From Bimuria novae-zelandiae CBS 107.79 (Eukaryota; Ascomycota; Dothideomycetes; Pleosporales; Didymosphaeriaceae): a stretch of DNA of 64,000 nucleotides. Each line of letters opens with the position of its first letter. Position 1 is the stretch's first letter. The DNA lies in NCBI GenBank assembly GCA_010015655.1, contig ML976667.1, forward strand, positions 1,067,387-1,131,386, given 5' to 3'. The notes below the pieces were generated by a model. It saw only the letters and a program-made list of their open reading frames with translations. It was not told where the DNA came from and searched no databases. Shown here in pieces: positions 10,600-22,932 of the stretch. The translations under genes and the position numbers were made by a program.

Positions 10600-13500
10600 T
10601 AGCTTCGGACAACCATGTCACCCCTATAGGGGATGGCAAGAACAAGGCACACAAACCCGATTTATATAACAGCAATTATACCTTCCTTAATACCTGGCTA
10701 TTGCAACTGGACCTCTACTTCTTTAACTAAAACTAAGACCTTAAAGATAAAAAGAAGGTCATCTTCGCCGCGACCTACATGCGAGGAAACGCTAAAGAAT
10801 AGATCTATCCCTACTTAGTTAAGTACCTAGACATGGATCACGACAACGAGGATAAAGACTATATTAACCGCAACAAAGATACTATCGACATTATTAAGGA
10901 CTACGCTAACTTTAAGAAATGCCTTTAACAAATGTTTAGAATCGCTAATAAAACTGCTATTACTAAGCAAGCGATCTAGACAATCTAATAGTAATAATCC
11001 GTAGCTAAGTATGTAGCTAAGTTCCGCAAGTACGCCGTGCAACTTAACTAGGAGGATAAATCTCTTAAAATAATGTATAAATAAGGCCTTAAACGCAATG
11101 TGCGCGAAGAACTCCTACGTAGTAGTGCAAAAATAAAGACCTTAAAAGAACTATATAAAGAGACTATTTATATTAATAGGGAATGGTTTGCATTGCAAGA
11201 AGAGCTACGCAAGAACCTAAGGAACATTAGTTTTAGACAACAGGCACCTGTAGTCTATAGAGCGCCGCTAAAAACACCTTAACGCCAGCAACGCAACTAC
11301 TACGGACCCTAACCTATAGAAGATATCTAGTTTAATAACCTGGAAAAGGGAACAGGAAAGGCTATAGGCTTCCAAAAGCCTAACTAACGTATCTTAGATA
11401 GAACCTAACGATAAGGGACCGAGACGCGTAAATACTTTACATGTGGCAAACCAGGCCACATCGCCAGGAACTGCAGATCTAAGAACAAGATTATTAAATA
11501 GTTAAACGTACTATTCGTCGCAGATGCAGACGCAACCGACGAGGAATAGTAAGTAATAGACACTATTAAGCAACTTAATATCTAAGATAAAGACTTAGAG
11601 TAATTAGGATTACCCGACTCACGACTCTATAAGGATGCAAACGAAAGTTCGGACAAAAACGAAAAAGAGAAGGAACAAATGCCTCGATTACCTACACCTC
11701 ACCCTAGCTAGAACAAGCTAGTTACTAGCAAGACAACGAACGTTTTCGACTTCTTAGAAAAACACCAACCGCGAGAAGGAGACTTCGGGTTTACAGTAGT
11801 AGAACAACAAGACTATACAGAAGCATTTTTTCATGCTTATTAACCCGACCTAGTCAGTAAAGCAGCAAGAGAAATGGCAGACCACCGTTACGCCCATAAA
11901 GACCCCAAGAAGAAGTACCCAAACGAAAGACCAAACTACGAACTACAGTACGACCTAGACCACCGTAACCCTACGCATAAGACTATACGATAGACCCTCT
12001 GCAGAGAAGATTAATGTACTATTTATTACTAAGCTAAGGAATATAACTACTTTCCCCGAACGTACCAATAATATAAATAGGAGTGGTTTAACTACCCTAT
12101 CGCCCATTATAACGTTCACCTCTAGGACAAACGTGAAACGCGATACTTTCTACACCTTAACTAAGCGCTAAACTAGGTAATATTACTACTAGTTAATAGA
12201 AAATGCGTATCCGACAAATGGCAAACATGCTTACACCCCAATTATAAGAAACACAAAGAGTAAAAGGGAAAGTATAGGTTTAATCGCATACCAAAAGGGA
12301 CTACGACCCTCAGGATTAAAACGGTAACAAAGGAAGAAGATAGTAAAGCTCTCCTAGAAAAGGGCTAGCAGCAGCCTTAGGAGAAGAAGAAGAAAGGACA
12401 CCTTAATCCCACAAAGCCACCCATAGAAAAGATATCTTTTTTAGACCTAGGCTTAAAAGGGAAGACGCCTTCAGAGAACTAAATGCCATAAATAGTTAGG
12501 CATTAATCAAGCTACTAGTATAGCTTAAAGAAACATGAATAAAAGCCATGCTAGACTTAGGAGCACAGGAAAGTTATATGTTAAGAAAAGCACTTAATAG
12601 AGCGGGACTCTATGAGCGCAAGAAGGCCATACCCTATGCTATCTATATCGCAAATAGATAACTAATGCCTGGCAAAGCAACGATTAAATACGAGGTTAAA
12701 ACTACCCTCACGATCTATAGACACCAGGAATTAATTACCCTTAACATTATTAAGGAAGCTAATCACGACGTAATTTTAGGACTACCCTAGTTAAGGAAGC
12801 ACAATCCCACGATTAATTAGGAGAGAAAAAAGCTATCCTTTAAGCGCTGCAACTATGCATTATAAGCAAAGCCTACGCATTAACAGAGCATAATAGTAAA
12901 TAAGAGAGCTATTAACACTGTAGTCTCGCGACAGACAGTTAAAAAACGGAAGAAACCCTTGGCAGACGCTAGCAGGAACTACCAGGTCACAGAGCGCAAG
13001 AAGATGGATGAAAGCACAAACCATGAAATTCCAGAATACTATCGAGCATGGAATCATATGTTCACAGAGAGAGAGGGAAAAGCAAACCTTCTAGAACATC
13101 AGCCCTAGGATCTAGCGATAGACCTAGTAGAAGGGAAAACGCCACCCTTTAGACTACTATATAGCAAGACTGGAAAAGAACTCTAACAAGAAAAAGAATT
13201 CATCGAGACAAATCTCGCGAAAGGATACATACGACTATTAAAGTCACTAGTAGCCAGCCCTTTCATGTTTGTCATGAAGAAAGACGGCACACCACGACTA
13301 TATATTAACTATTAGAAGATTAACGACATAACGATTAAAAATTAATACCTACTACTAAACATCTTAGAATTAAGAGACCGACTCTTAAGAGCCAAACGTT
13401 TTACACTAATAAATTTACGAGATAGATACTACCTTATATAAATTAAGGAAGGTAATAAGTAGAAGACAGCGTTTAGGTCACGCTATAAACTATTCAAATA

Positions 13501-15740
13501 TATAGTTATGCCTTTTAGACTCACTAACGCACCGGCAAACTTCTAAGCACTAGTTAACCACGTACTCTATAATTACTTAGACATATTTGTTATCGCATAT
13601 ATAGACGATATACTCGTTTACTCTAAAAACGATTTAGATTATGTTCCGCATGTATAGACGGTGTTAATAGCATTAGACAAGGCATACTTTAGAATTAAGC
13701 TAAAGAAGTGCAAGTAGCACGTAACACGACTTAAATTTTTAGAATACGTTATTAGCACAGAAGGAATTAAAGTTATATCTAATAAGATTAAATATATTAA
13801 GAACTGGCTAATACTAAAGACGGCGAAGAACATCTAAGAATTCTTAGGATTCTATAGATTTAATTAATAATTTATTAAGGACTATGCAAAGATCACGATA
13901 CTACTTATAAACTTTACAAGAAAGGACACACTATTTGTATAGACTATAGAATATAGAATGTTGTTTTAACTCTTAAAAACTGCATGCATTATGCCACCAG
14001 TACTCATCTACTTTAGGGATGGAAAACCACTACGAATCGAAACGGACGCAAGCGACCTCGCAATAGGCGCTTGCGCGAAATAAGAAAAAGATGGTAAATG
14101 GCACCCTATTACATATTACTCATGCAAGTTTACCGACACGGAAGCACGATATAACGTACACGATAAGGAACTATACGCAATTATTAAAATACTAAAGCAC
14201 TAAAGAATCTACGCTCTTAGCTACTCTACACTTAAGATCTTTACAGACTATAAGAACCTCACACGCTTCACGACTACGAAGGAACTTACGCTAAGGCAGG
14301 CAAGATAGTTAAAAACGCTTAGATAATATAAATTTAAGATCGTATACACACTTAGTAAAGAAAATAGACGAGCAGACGCACTTAGCCAACGACACGATCT
14401 TATAAGGGATAAAGTTAAAACCTACTCCGCAATACTAAAACAAAATCCTAATAGTTCTTTAGAACCTACGGCGGAACTTAATTAACTCCTTGTACTCACA
14501 CGAGAAGTACCTAAGGAACAACAGACAGAGGTTATATAATAATACCACGACGACCCTGTATACGGACACCCTGGAATTAAAAAGACAATAGAACTAATTT
14601 AGAGGAACTATAGCTTTAAAGGAATTAAGAAAGTAGTAGTAACCTACATACGCAAATGCGCAGAATGCTAACGTAATAAACACGTAATATATTTTAAGTA
14701 CGGAGAAATACAAGCTATCCAAATACCTATAGCACCTTAGGAAGACATCGCAATAGACTTTATCACAGGATTGCCAAAGTTAAAAGATCCCACAAACGGA
14801 GTAAGTTACGACGTAATACTAGTAATCATATGCAGATTTACTAAATACGTAGAATTACTACCGTGCAAAAAGGTAATAATAGCAACAGAACTAGCGTTCC
14901 TTATCCTAAATCGACTTATACGATATTATGGCATCCCCAAGACAATTATCAGCGACAGAGACAAACTCTTCACTTTAAACTACTAAACAACACTTATGGC
15001 ACTTATTGGAATAAAACGAAAACTATTAACAGCCTACTACCCACAGACGGACGGACAAATAGAACGTACGAATTAAATAATAGAAACGTACCTACGCATC
15101 TACTGCAATAACCAGAAGAATAACTAGATTTCCCTATTACTAATAGCACAATTAGCATATAATAACAAGATATTAGTAGTAACTAGATACACACCGTTCT
15201 ATGCGAACCACGGAAGACATCTATATCTCTTTAATTAGACGTTTCCTACTACCATCAGAACGGAAGAGGCCATCAACACGGCTACAAAAATGAAAGAAAT
15301 ACATCAACAACTCTAAGAGAACCTCGAGAAAGCTCAACAGCAAAGCATTTCCTATACAAACTAAAAAAGAAAAACAGCACCTCAGCTAAAGAAGGGGGAT
15401 AAAGCATATCTACTTACGAAAAATCTTCGAACCTAGAAGAAAAAGCACAAGAAACTAGATCATGTCAAGATTAGACTATTTTTTATTTCTAAACAAGTAT
15501 CACCGGTTAACTACTAATTAGAATTACCACCAGACGCCAAAATACACCCAGTATTCTACATAGACTAATTAGAACTAGTAGACTCTAAAATACTAATCGA
15601 AACCACCTTCTATCACCAACTAGAGGAGGAAACCGAATTCGAAGTCGAGAAGATACTACGACACACGGATTAGCCACGAACCTACTTAATTAAGTAGAAA
15701 GGATATCTACACTTAGAAGACACATAGGAACTAAAAGTAA
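10600..15740 (+). pseudogene. Gypsy-1 gag-pol relic with chromodomain
   Basis: Readable on the plus strand through many TAG/TAA codons. Gag zinc knuckle at 11430-11476 (first Cys now Tyr, then FTCGKPGHIARNC). Protease motif at about 12548 (MLDLGAQE, Ser of DSGA now Leu). Reverse transcriptase at about 13130-13850 with YIDDILVYS at 13597-13625. RNase H motif ETDASD at 14039. Integrase zinc region from about 14540 and core at 14756 (DFITGLP) with YYPQTDGQ. C-terminal chromodomain at about 15638-15731 (FEVEKILRH, then YLIK-stop-KGY where the Trp codon became TAG). The stops fit C-to-T changes in CAA/CAG and G-to-A changes in TGG. Confidence 0.9.
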
Positions 15741-15743
15741 ACC

Positions 15744-16361
15744 TTAACAACTATCGCCAAATGTTGGCACAATACCATCGTCAGACCACGAGAAGGAACC
15801 CGGAACGATTAAAGGAGAACTAGATAGGAACTTGTTAAGAAGAAGATCTATTGGTAGATTAGGAAGAAGATTGTTGGCCTGTAACCAGCCCAGATTAGTA
15901 AGGAAATTGTCTTGGAACAGAGCGTCTACACTTAAGCTCTTCGTCTCTTGCACCTTATCTTAAGTATCTAGTAACTTCTTATCCTAACGCGCGAATAACC
16001 TCTTATAACTCTTAATCTCTAATAACTTACGCTTATGCTAAGTAAGTTCTTGTTAACTACGCAACGTCTCTTCCTTAGCGCGAGCTAGCTCTAGCCGCTT
16101 TTCACGCTCTTTATCCTCTACCTTCTCCTACTCCTCTTCAGGAACAAACAGCTCACACTCGCTCCTTACAGCGATACAACCAGCACAACGACCAGACGCA
16201 GTATCCACGAAACAACAAATATTCAGCTTTTCGCAGCGGTTATAGCAGAAAGGCATCTCCCTACTACTTCCTTTAACACGACGAATGCGATTACGCTGCT
16301 CTTAGGTCGAAGTCTTCTTGCGAGGCGCGCGCGCTTTACGGGGCTTAAAATCCTTAGGCAT
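15744..16361 (-). pseudogene. Antisense ORF of Gypsy-1: cysteine-rich, coiled-coil protein, RIP-broken
   Basis: One continuous minus-strand frame of 206 codons starting MPKDFKPRKARAPRKK and ending GIVPTFGDSC. It holds six internal stops, all explicable as RIP of CAA/CAG or TGG. Features in order: a basic N-terminus; a cysteine cluster (FCYNRCEKLNICC, then GRCAGC and SEC, seven Cys in about 35 residues) that could bind zinc; a charged, probably coiled region of Glu/Lys/Arg; and a C-terminus with LFQDNFLTNLGWLQ and PGSFSWSDDG. It lies between the pol stop and the 3' LTR, pointing towards pol, and begins 132 bp from the LTR. No named family recognised. The coding look survives RIP, so it was probably a real gene of the element. 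Confidence 0.7.
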
Positions 16362-16492
16362 AGTTAGGAAGGCATTAAGACCAGAACGCGAAAACAGCGA
16401 CTCACGCGAGTATTTATACGCGACGACCGTATCTACAGCTAAGGGGCGCGGAACGAGGATACCGAGGACGCTATCTGGAAGAGGGGAGGTAA

Positions 16493-17005
16493 TGTTAGGA
16501 TCTGAACATGTATAGGACGCGGAGGACCAACGGGCCCTCAGCGGGGGTGACACTTGGTGGGGTTGCGCAACCGAGATCACGTGATGTACTATCCAGCCAA
16601 GACATACCATCCAGCCAAGACATACCATCCAGCCAAGACATACCATCCAGCCAAGACATACCATCCAGCCAAGATCATGGACGGTATACCATCCATGGAT
16701 GACACGACCATCCACCAGAAAGATAGGATGGCAGAAAGATGGGTGGACGGTAACTAATAAACCTCTTGTATATAACCCGACACGAATACCCTTATGGCAT
16801 TCGTGTTTAATCTTATTTATTAATCTATCGTTTAGATCTAAGTAAGCAATCTTATTAATTTGATTGTGCTATACACACCTTCGATACCAACGCCCTAGTA
16901 ACAAGCGCAAGCTATCACTACAACCTCTCCCGTCCTACCAGTACTCCTGCCCGAGAACCAACCTTAACCCCTATTGGGATTAGCTATCCTTTTGGGACCT
17001 TAACA
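16493..17005 (+). repeat. 3' LTR of Gypsy-1 (513 bp)
   Basis: Begins TGTTAGGATC after the purine tract, ends CTTAACA, then CCGCG. It keeps more C and G than the 5' LTR at most sites where the two differ (about 17 of 22). Confidence 0.9.
16587..16676 (+). repeat. 18-bp tandem repeat, five copies, inside the 3' LTR
   Basis: Unit CATCCAGCCAAGACATAC. The 5' LTR has two copies (about 10187-10222). The length difference of the LTRs (54 bp) is exactly three units. Confidence 0.85.
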
Positions 17006-17807
17006 CCGCGAGAGTTAATTATAATAATATTAAATAACGCGCTAGCTATAGCAGCCATAGTACGCTATATACGCTTTTAATTTCTAATTATTAGCTTTAA
17101 AACCTTTTTATTACCTTTTTTTAAAATAATTATAAAGCTTTTTAAGCGTTATAAGCTTTTTTTTAGTGTTATTTTTTTGCTACGCGTTTAGCCTTTTAGG
17201 TAGCTAGCTTAGCTAGTTCCTTTTTACGTACTAATTTAGCTATTTTTTATACGTCTTTTATCCTTTAGCTTTTCCTTAAGTAGCTTATTATTATATTAGA
17301 GTTACTTTTTATTAGCTTTTATAAGCTCCTTTTAACGCTTAAAGTTCTTAAATATTTTATACCTTACTTTCGCCTCCTTTCGTGCACGTGGTGACTAGAA
17401 AATAGTACCTCTATAGTACTCCTTGTGTTGCTGTAAAGGCAGAACTCTCCTCTTTATAGAGGACTTCTTTTTCTCCCTTAGGGCATCCTTTACGCCCTCT
17501 ATTTTATAGTAAATAAGCTTATTCTAAGCTACTAGGTAGTAGAGGGTGCGGAGAACCTTTTTTAACTTATAAAAGTGTATATCCTTTATAGATTTGCGTA
17601 CTAGCGTTTCTACTTTAGGCTAGTCCCCCCTAGAGTAATATAAAGTTAACGTCTTAGATAACTAAAAGCTATTTAGTGTTAATATTTTAAATTTTTAAAG
17701 TATTCTTTTAGGATTAAGTAGCGATATGCTAGTAGCTTTAAATAAGCTAAATACTAACTCTTAGGTAAATATATTTAATTAGGGAGTTTAGAATATAAAG
17801 AAAAAGT

Positions 17808-17809
<2 letters not shown>

Positions 17810-17838
<29 letters not shown>
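17810..17838. repeat. 29-bp poly(T) tract within the pogo relic
   Basis: On the minus strand this is a run of A that falls in the transposase at the Lys codons before DFFFIF (family KKGDFFPLF). It probably grew by slippage from the original Lys codons and makes the exact frame uncertain. Confidence 0.7.
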
Positions 17839-17847
<9 letters not shown>

Positions 17848-17888
17848 TAAATATTATATAGAAGTAATTTATAAATTCTTATAAGTAA

Positions 17889-19340
17889 ATAATTAGACGG
17901 CAAGACTGCGTCCGGAAATGGACGCACCCCGTTTGGGCAATCCGGCCCTCGCTTGCACCTTCGCGCTAGCACCCGAAGCGGCATTCGACCTCGACGTCCT
18001 ACCCATAAGTGCCCTCCTTCTGCTGTCATTTCCCCTTCCTTTTCTCTCTACTCCCATCCCTCCATCCGCACGCTACCCTGCCTTCACCGTCTGCGCCAAC
18101 CCCCTTCTTTGATGAGGCTTTTTCTTCAAACCTAGTCGCCCTCTCGGCAGACACAGAGCTGCATTGACTTCGGCACCCGATACTCCTCTTCGCTGTCACT
18201 GCTCAGTCGTCTCTGTCCATGTCCCCCCTGAAACGAGCCGGTTCCTCTTGAGACCTCGCACGCGCAGAGGCCCTACTGCTGGTCTACGTATCTCGGGACT
18301 TCTACTCGTAACGGATTCACCAGCGAGACGCCTCTATGCTTTTCCTCTAGCCCACCACTTGCTCACCTTGGCTTCAACACCCGCTATGATCGAAGGACGG
18401 ATGGGCATTTTTCCACGGCATGGTCTAGAGCCTCGGCGCCTGATGAGCCTTGAGAATCCCGGCTACCTCCCCTTTCCTCCGCATCGTCGAGACATTGGGG
18501 CTTCTGCACCGCACTGTCACGCGTGCATGACTTAGTAGAAGGCAGAATGCAGCGTCTCCATGCCACCTCCGCTCGGACCGCTCCACCTCTCGCTCCCGCT
18601 CCTTCGGTTGAGGCCACTCCGCCAATCCGCTCCATTATCCCGTGTCACGCTCGGACAGGAACTCTCGAAGATGACGCGGTTGGTCATTTGCATGAGGCAC
18701 TAGTTTCGTCCGCGTGGTCTCAGAATGCTCCGCCTCTGATGACCTGTCTGCCGTAGGAGTACAGTTGCATTGCAACGCCACCAGCCATCTGTCCCATCCA
18801 GGATTCAGGAGAGCTTCAAGGCGCTTCCGACTGCTGAAGCTGACCCCTTCGCCACCCGCTGCATAGCTATCCTGGAGTTGTGAGGTTCCGTAAGTCTCTT
18901 CCCTGCTCTAGACTCGCCGATGACAATTCTTGTCCCCCTATCTTTCTCCATTTTGGGAGAACGAATGCTCAGCTCTCACGCCAGTGGCTTAGCTCCGATT
19001 CCCTTTACTGCGCTCCGCCCTCCTTGCTCGCATGCCCTGGACCAATGCTTTACTTCGTTACTGTGGAACAGCTCCATGCTCCAGTCCCTCGGCTGTGATG
19101 CGGCCTTTCACACGCATAATGCATTCATTTAACACCCCCATTCCACGTCAGCGCTATGGTAGCGGTTGCTCCCCCTTCATGAGAGATACGGCGTTGCTGT
19201 AACATCGTCATGTAACTGGCAAAGGTCTGCAAGGTCATTCGTCCTTTCCGCACAGCGCCAACGGCACTAGCCGCTGCGCCCCCTGTGACCTAGGTGGTAG
19301 CATTCATGCAACCTGTTCCTGATCAGGGGCCGGCGTCGAC
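17889..19340. other. GC-normal stretch without recognised gene
   Basis: Not RIP-mutated, C- and T-rich on the plus strand. Open frames up to 123 codons (18164-18535) show no domain and frequent Pro/Ser/Leu typical of chance frames in C-rich DNA. It may be the upstream region of the Myb-like gene. Confidence 0.35.
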
Positions 19341-19357
19341 GGCTACATATAAAGCAG

Positions 19358-21640
19358 ATGTCTGTTCGGCAAGATAACTACTTCTTCCCCACCCCTCAAG
19401 AAATTACCAGTTCGCCACGCCAAAATGGTCTTCTCGTGCACCTCTTCAGTAGCCCCTCCGATTTCTACATTATTCCATACGTTCCTCCAGCGTACAAGCC
19501 GAAGCAGAAGCCGAAGCCAACACACAAGGCCAAATCCGTGGCCAGAATTGTAACGACAGAGCACAGCCGTACAGGAGTCAACTGCAAAGATGGTGAGGAA
19601 TGGTTGCAGGTGGACAATAATCTCGCAATGCTAGATTGGAATGCATCACAATCTTCCCATTACGAAGCTGTGGACGCTTCACCTTTGGTAGGCTATGGTA
19701 ATACTTGCTCACTAATTATTGCAAGCCAACAGAACCTGACCCAGAACTAGCAGAAGCGTTCCGTGGCGCGCCCGAACTGGAAACCCCAGAGCGCTATCAG
19801 TTTGGCAGGCAATCGCTTGACGAAGGACAGCCCGATATGGCTATGATCAGGTTGCTCAGTGGGACTAATAGAGGTAAGTATGCAAGTGAATGAGAGTGCC
19901 AATGTCGCTGATCGACGGTAGATTTTCCTCATGTTGTGGAGGGTGATGCAGCCGAAGAACACTATAGTGCAACAGGCGTTAAGCCTAGCAACGTGACTAA
20001 CAGTCAAGAAGGTGGTCAAACCACGTCTACCGGCAACGAAGAACATATTGTTGTACAGCATAGCGAACTTGACCCAGATGAAGTGCGCACTTTATTCACG
20101 AAGAAGATAGAAAGTGTTCAGCTTAGTGAGTAGTTCTAGCGGAGTTTCGCGGGAGCCATATTGAAGCATTCTAGACAGCCCACTAGCGCAGGACGAACTG
20201 CTCTTCAGCGATGTCGACGCCACGGAGAGACCGTCGACAACACGCAAACGAACGTACTCGGAGGCGCTGGACGTTATGCCGGAGCTAGAGCCGGAAGACA
20301 CTCGTTCGGCGAAGCGGAGGCCAGCTAATCGACGGGCTGAGAGCCTCATACTCTATCCTGTATCCACATCCGAGCCAACACTTCTGCGAACCCCTAGCGG
20401 TCCCGGTTCCCGTTCCAGGGCCAGCAACGAGCCTAGTCCTGGGCCTCTCGGCAGTGACAGCAAAGGCGATGCGGCAGGAATCCCGGACCAGCTGCCGCAC
20501 GACCTCCTCGAAGAGAACCACGACGACAGCGCGAATATTCGAGGAACAGTCAAGGAGCTTCTGCGATTCCCGACGCATTCCGCCTCTCCTTTCGAAGAAA
20601 CAGAGGACGAACAAGATATCGACCCTAGTTTGGACAGACGTAGAAAAAAAAAGAAAAATTAGCGGTAGTAAAGTTAGGGAAAACCTTCACGAACTTCATC
20701 AGGTCGATAAGGTGTCCGACGGGATTTCGGCGAAAACTTCTCACCAACATAAACGGAGCGATTGTCTGGTTCGGGAGAAGGGGTACGGTCCATCATCACG
20801 AAGTGCACTTAGGCCACAGGTCTCGAGCACGATGCGGACAAGGGCATCGCGACAAGAAGCATTATCCCACTCACGATATCTATATCGGCCCCCGATTGAT
20901 AATCAGCCTCGGTCCAGCTCCCCACAAACATGCTCTCTAGGAACGAAGGCTAGAGACCGGAGCAGCATTAATTATAGTTCCAGCCTCAACATGTCTTGTT
21001 AGATAACCGACCTTACTCTCTGCGCTGTTCCGAATATGTAACGTCGAAAAGAGTGTTGAGGCAATCGTTGTCCTGGATTGAGAAGCTACTCTATAGAGCT
21101 ATATACTGTGGATCACGTGCACGGGCCGCACGTACGCGGGTGGCCCAAGCTTCTATACTGAACCGTCACAGAATGGCTCGTCCATGGTAATAGAAACTAT
21201 CCGTTCCCGCGACTCAGAAAGGACTCCCAACCCTGTCGCTTTAGGTCATAGATTTCTTGGCGGTGAAGGCAAAGTCATCCGCATGACCCAACTATCGCCA
21301 GATTCGTAGATGCTTGTAGGATACCGGTACGAAGGTGGTGCGTCAGACCTTTGCAGTCGCGGAAGCCTGAATGCGGACTGGATGAGCATTTCCTACAGCG
21401 ATGCAGCCGGTGATGGAAAGGGATACTCAGACGACAGCGACGACGACGACTGGGACGGAAATAGCGAGAAGGAAGAAGGCATAGAAGCGCACAGCAAACG
21501 TAAGCGCAGGCTGTGGCTAAAATTAGAGGAAGTGTGTTTACTCTTATTAAGGGATACGTAGGGTATAGAGTGGAAGGAGATATACGAGTGATTTCTAAAT
21601 TAGACAGAGGGCGTAGTTAAAGTGCATAATAACTCTTAAA
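19358..21640 (+). pseudogene. Decayed gene for an acidic protein with a C-terminal Myb/SANT-like domain
   Basis: Starts MSVRQDNYFFPTPQE. Plausible introns at about 19687-19733, 19874-19919 and 20127-20179 (GT...AG) join VDASPLV to EPDPELAEAFRGAPE, GTNR to DFPHVVEGDAAEE, and ESVQL to SPLAQDELLFSDVD. Serine/proline-rich low-complexity sequence follows. The frame then changes at about 20640, 21000 and 21190-21310 without convincing introns. The C-terminus has DDSDDDDWDGNSEKEE, basic KRKRR, then a Myb-like helix set WLKLEEVCLLLLRDT, stop, GIEWKEIYE. From about 21540 the sequence becomes RIP-mutated inside this domain. Function unknown; DNA binding is inferred from the domain only. Confidence 0.55.
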
Positions 21641-22932
21641 ACGTTTACTTACTACTAAAGAGCTATAGACAAAGATAAAGATTCTCTATATTTTAAGAAA
21701 GATTATAACTTCTTAAACTTATCTCTTAGCCTTTATAATAAAGAAATAGCTAACTAGGCCAAAAATCCGTTAAAACACCCTTAGAACAAGATAGACCTAG
21801 AGTTTATAAGGCTTTACTACTATCCGGCGCTACTAGTATAATCCCCCAATCTAGCCTATTACGCGGTTAGTTAATATTAATCTAGAAGTGTGTTCTGTTA
21901 CCTTATATAAGGAAACATACACTATAAATTCTACACATCTAGTAATCAGGCGCGGATCTTACATTCTACTTAAGTTAGGTTATATAGAAAGGCACGCTTA
22001 ATTAATAGTAAAGTAAATGTATTAAATATAAGCTCTAAGAACTTATAACGCTATTTTATAGACTTACTTAATAGGTATTTAGACCCTAAGGTTTGCTTTC
22101 TCTTAAAGTAATTATCTATAATAATTTCTCTTACTATAGATAATACGCACGGAGCAATATGTTTATTTATAAAAGCCTTAAATAAGATATTCTAGATTAA
22201 ACTTTAAACTACCTCTTATATACTAGCGATTAGCGATAAGACCTGCTAGATAAGTATTTTAATCTTTTATTAGCCTACCCTACTAGTCCTCTCTTTCACG
22301 ACTAAGCAAGATTGTCCTTTACGGTGTAAATAAAAGCCTGGCAGGATCTAGTAATAGAAAGTTAATATACAGATCTATCTTCTTATACAAGATCGTGTCT
22401 ATGGAACTATTACATAACTTTTATAACTGCTAAAGCTTTTCCCTAGAAAAACTAAAGCAAGTGCATAATATTTTAGAAGTATAATAAAGGATTAAAGGTC
22501 ACGCTATAGTATTTAGAAGGACCCCTTAGGCTATTATATAGCAGGTGCGACTGCTAAGGTGTATAAAACAACGCGTTAACTATACATTCTTACGCTCTAC
22601 CCTTATATCCCCTTTTTAATTAGTTAGCGCCCGAGGCCTAGGTCTTATATTAGAATTAAATTAACGTTACTATTATTATATTAGTTTTATTACACTCTAG
22701 CTAATGCTCTCTTAAAAAAAGGGATAATAATAACAAAGAATAAGTAAATAAGTTAGGTAGTAATAGATACTAGATTTACGGCTATACGGACTGCAGATTA
22801 TAATTACTCTAATAACTTAATATAACTAGCTATCGCAAATAGCAGTATTACTTACACTATTTATATTTATCTTATACTCTAAAATATATATATATTATGC
22901 ATAGAAAGTCAATTTCGTACTAAATCTAAAAG
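21641..22932. other. RIP-mutated repeat DNA, identity not recognised
   Basis: AT-rich with dense TAA/TAG in all frames. A stretch at about 21880-21960 with CTTATATAAGG looks promoter-like, as in an LTR, but no partner copy was found in the window. Confidence 0.35.

Larger units (their letters stand above)
10093..17005 (+). mobile_element. Gypsy-1: complete Ty3/Gypsy chromovirus-type LTR retrotransposon, RIP-mutated
   Basis: A 6,913-bp element with LTRs that start TGTTAGGATC and end CTTAACA, flanked by the perfect 5-bp duplication CCGCG (10088-10092 and 17006-17010). Order inside: gag with zinc knuckle, protease, reverse transcriptase, RNase H, integrase, chromodomain, an antisense frame, a purine tract (GGAAGAGGGGAGG before 16493) and the 3' LTR. 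The LTRs differ by about 22 transitions, no transversions, and one 54-bp length change, so the insertion is young apart from RIP. It interrupts the last codons of the pogo transposase. Confidence 0.92.

Noticed and set aside
14771..14986. Short intact-looking integrase frame
   Set aside because: It is only the stop-free stretch of the RIP-mutated Gypsy-1 integrase, not a separate gene.
16587..16676. Regular 18-bp repeats as a CRISPR-like array
   Set aside because: Head-to-tail tandem units without spacers, inside an LTR of a eukaryotic element.
16302..16715. 137-codon minus-strand frame running from the 3' LTR into the antisense ORF
   Set aside because: The upstream part is just LTR tandem repeat read in frame (repeated CLGWMV units); the protein-like part starts at 16361.
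18164..18535. 123-codon plus-strand frame in the GC-normal island
   Set aside because: C-rich chance frame with no domain, splice pattern or start context.
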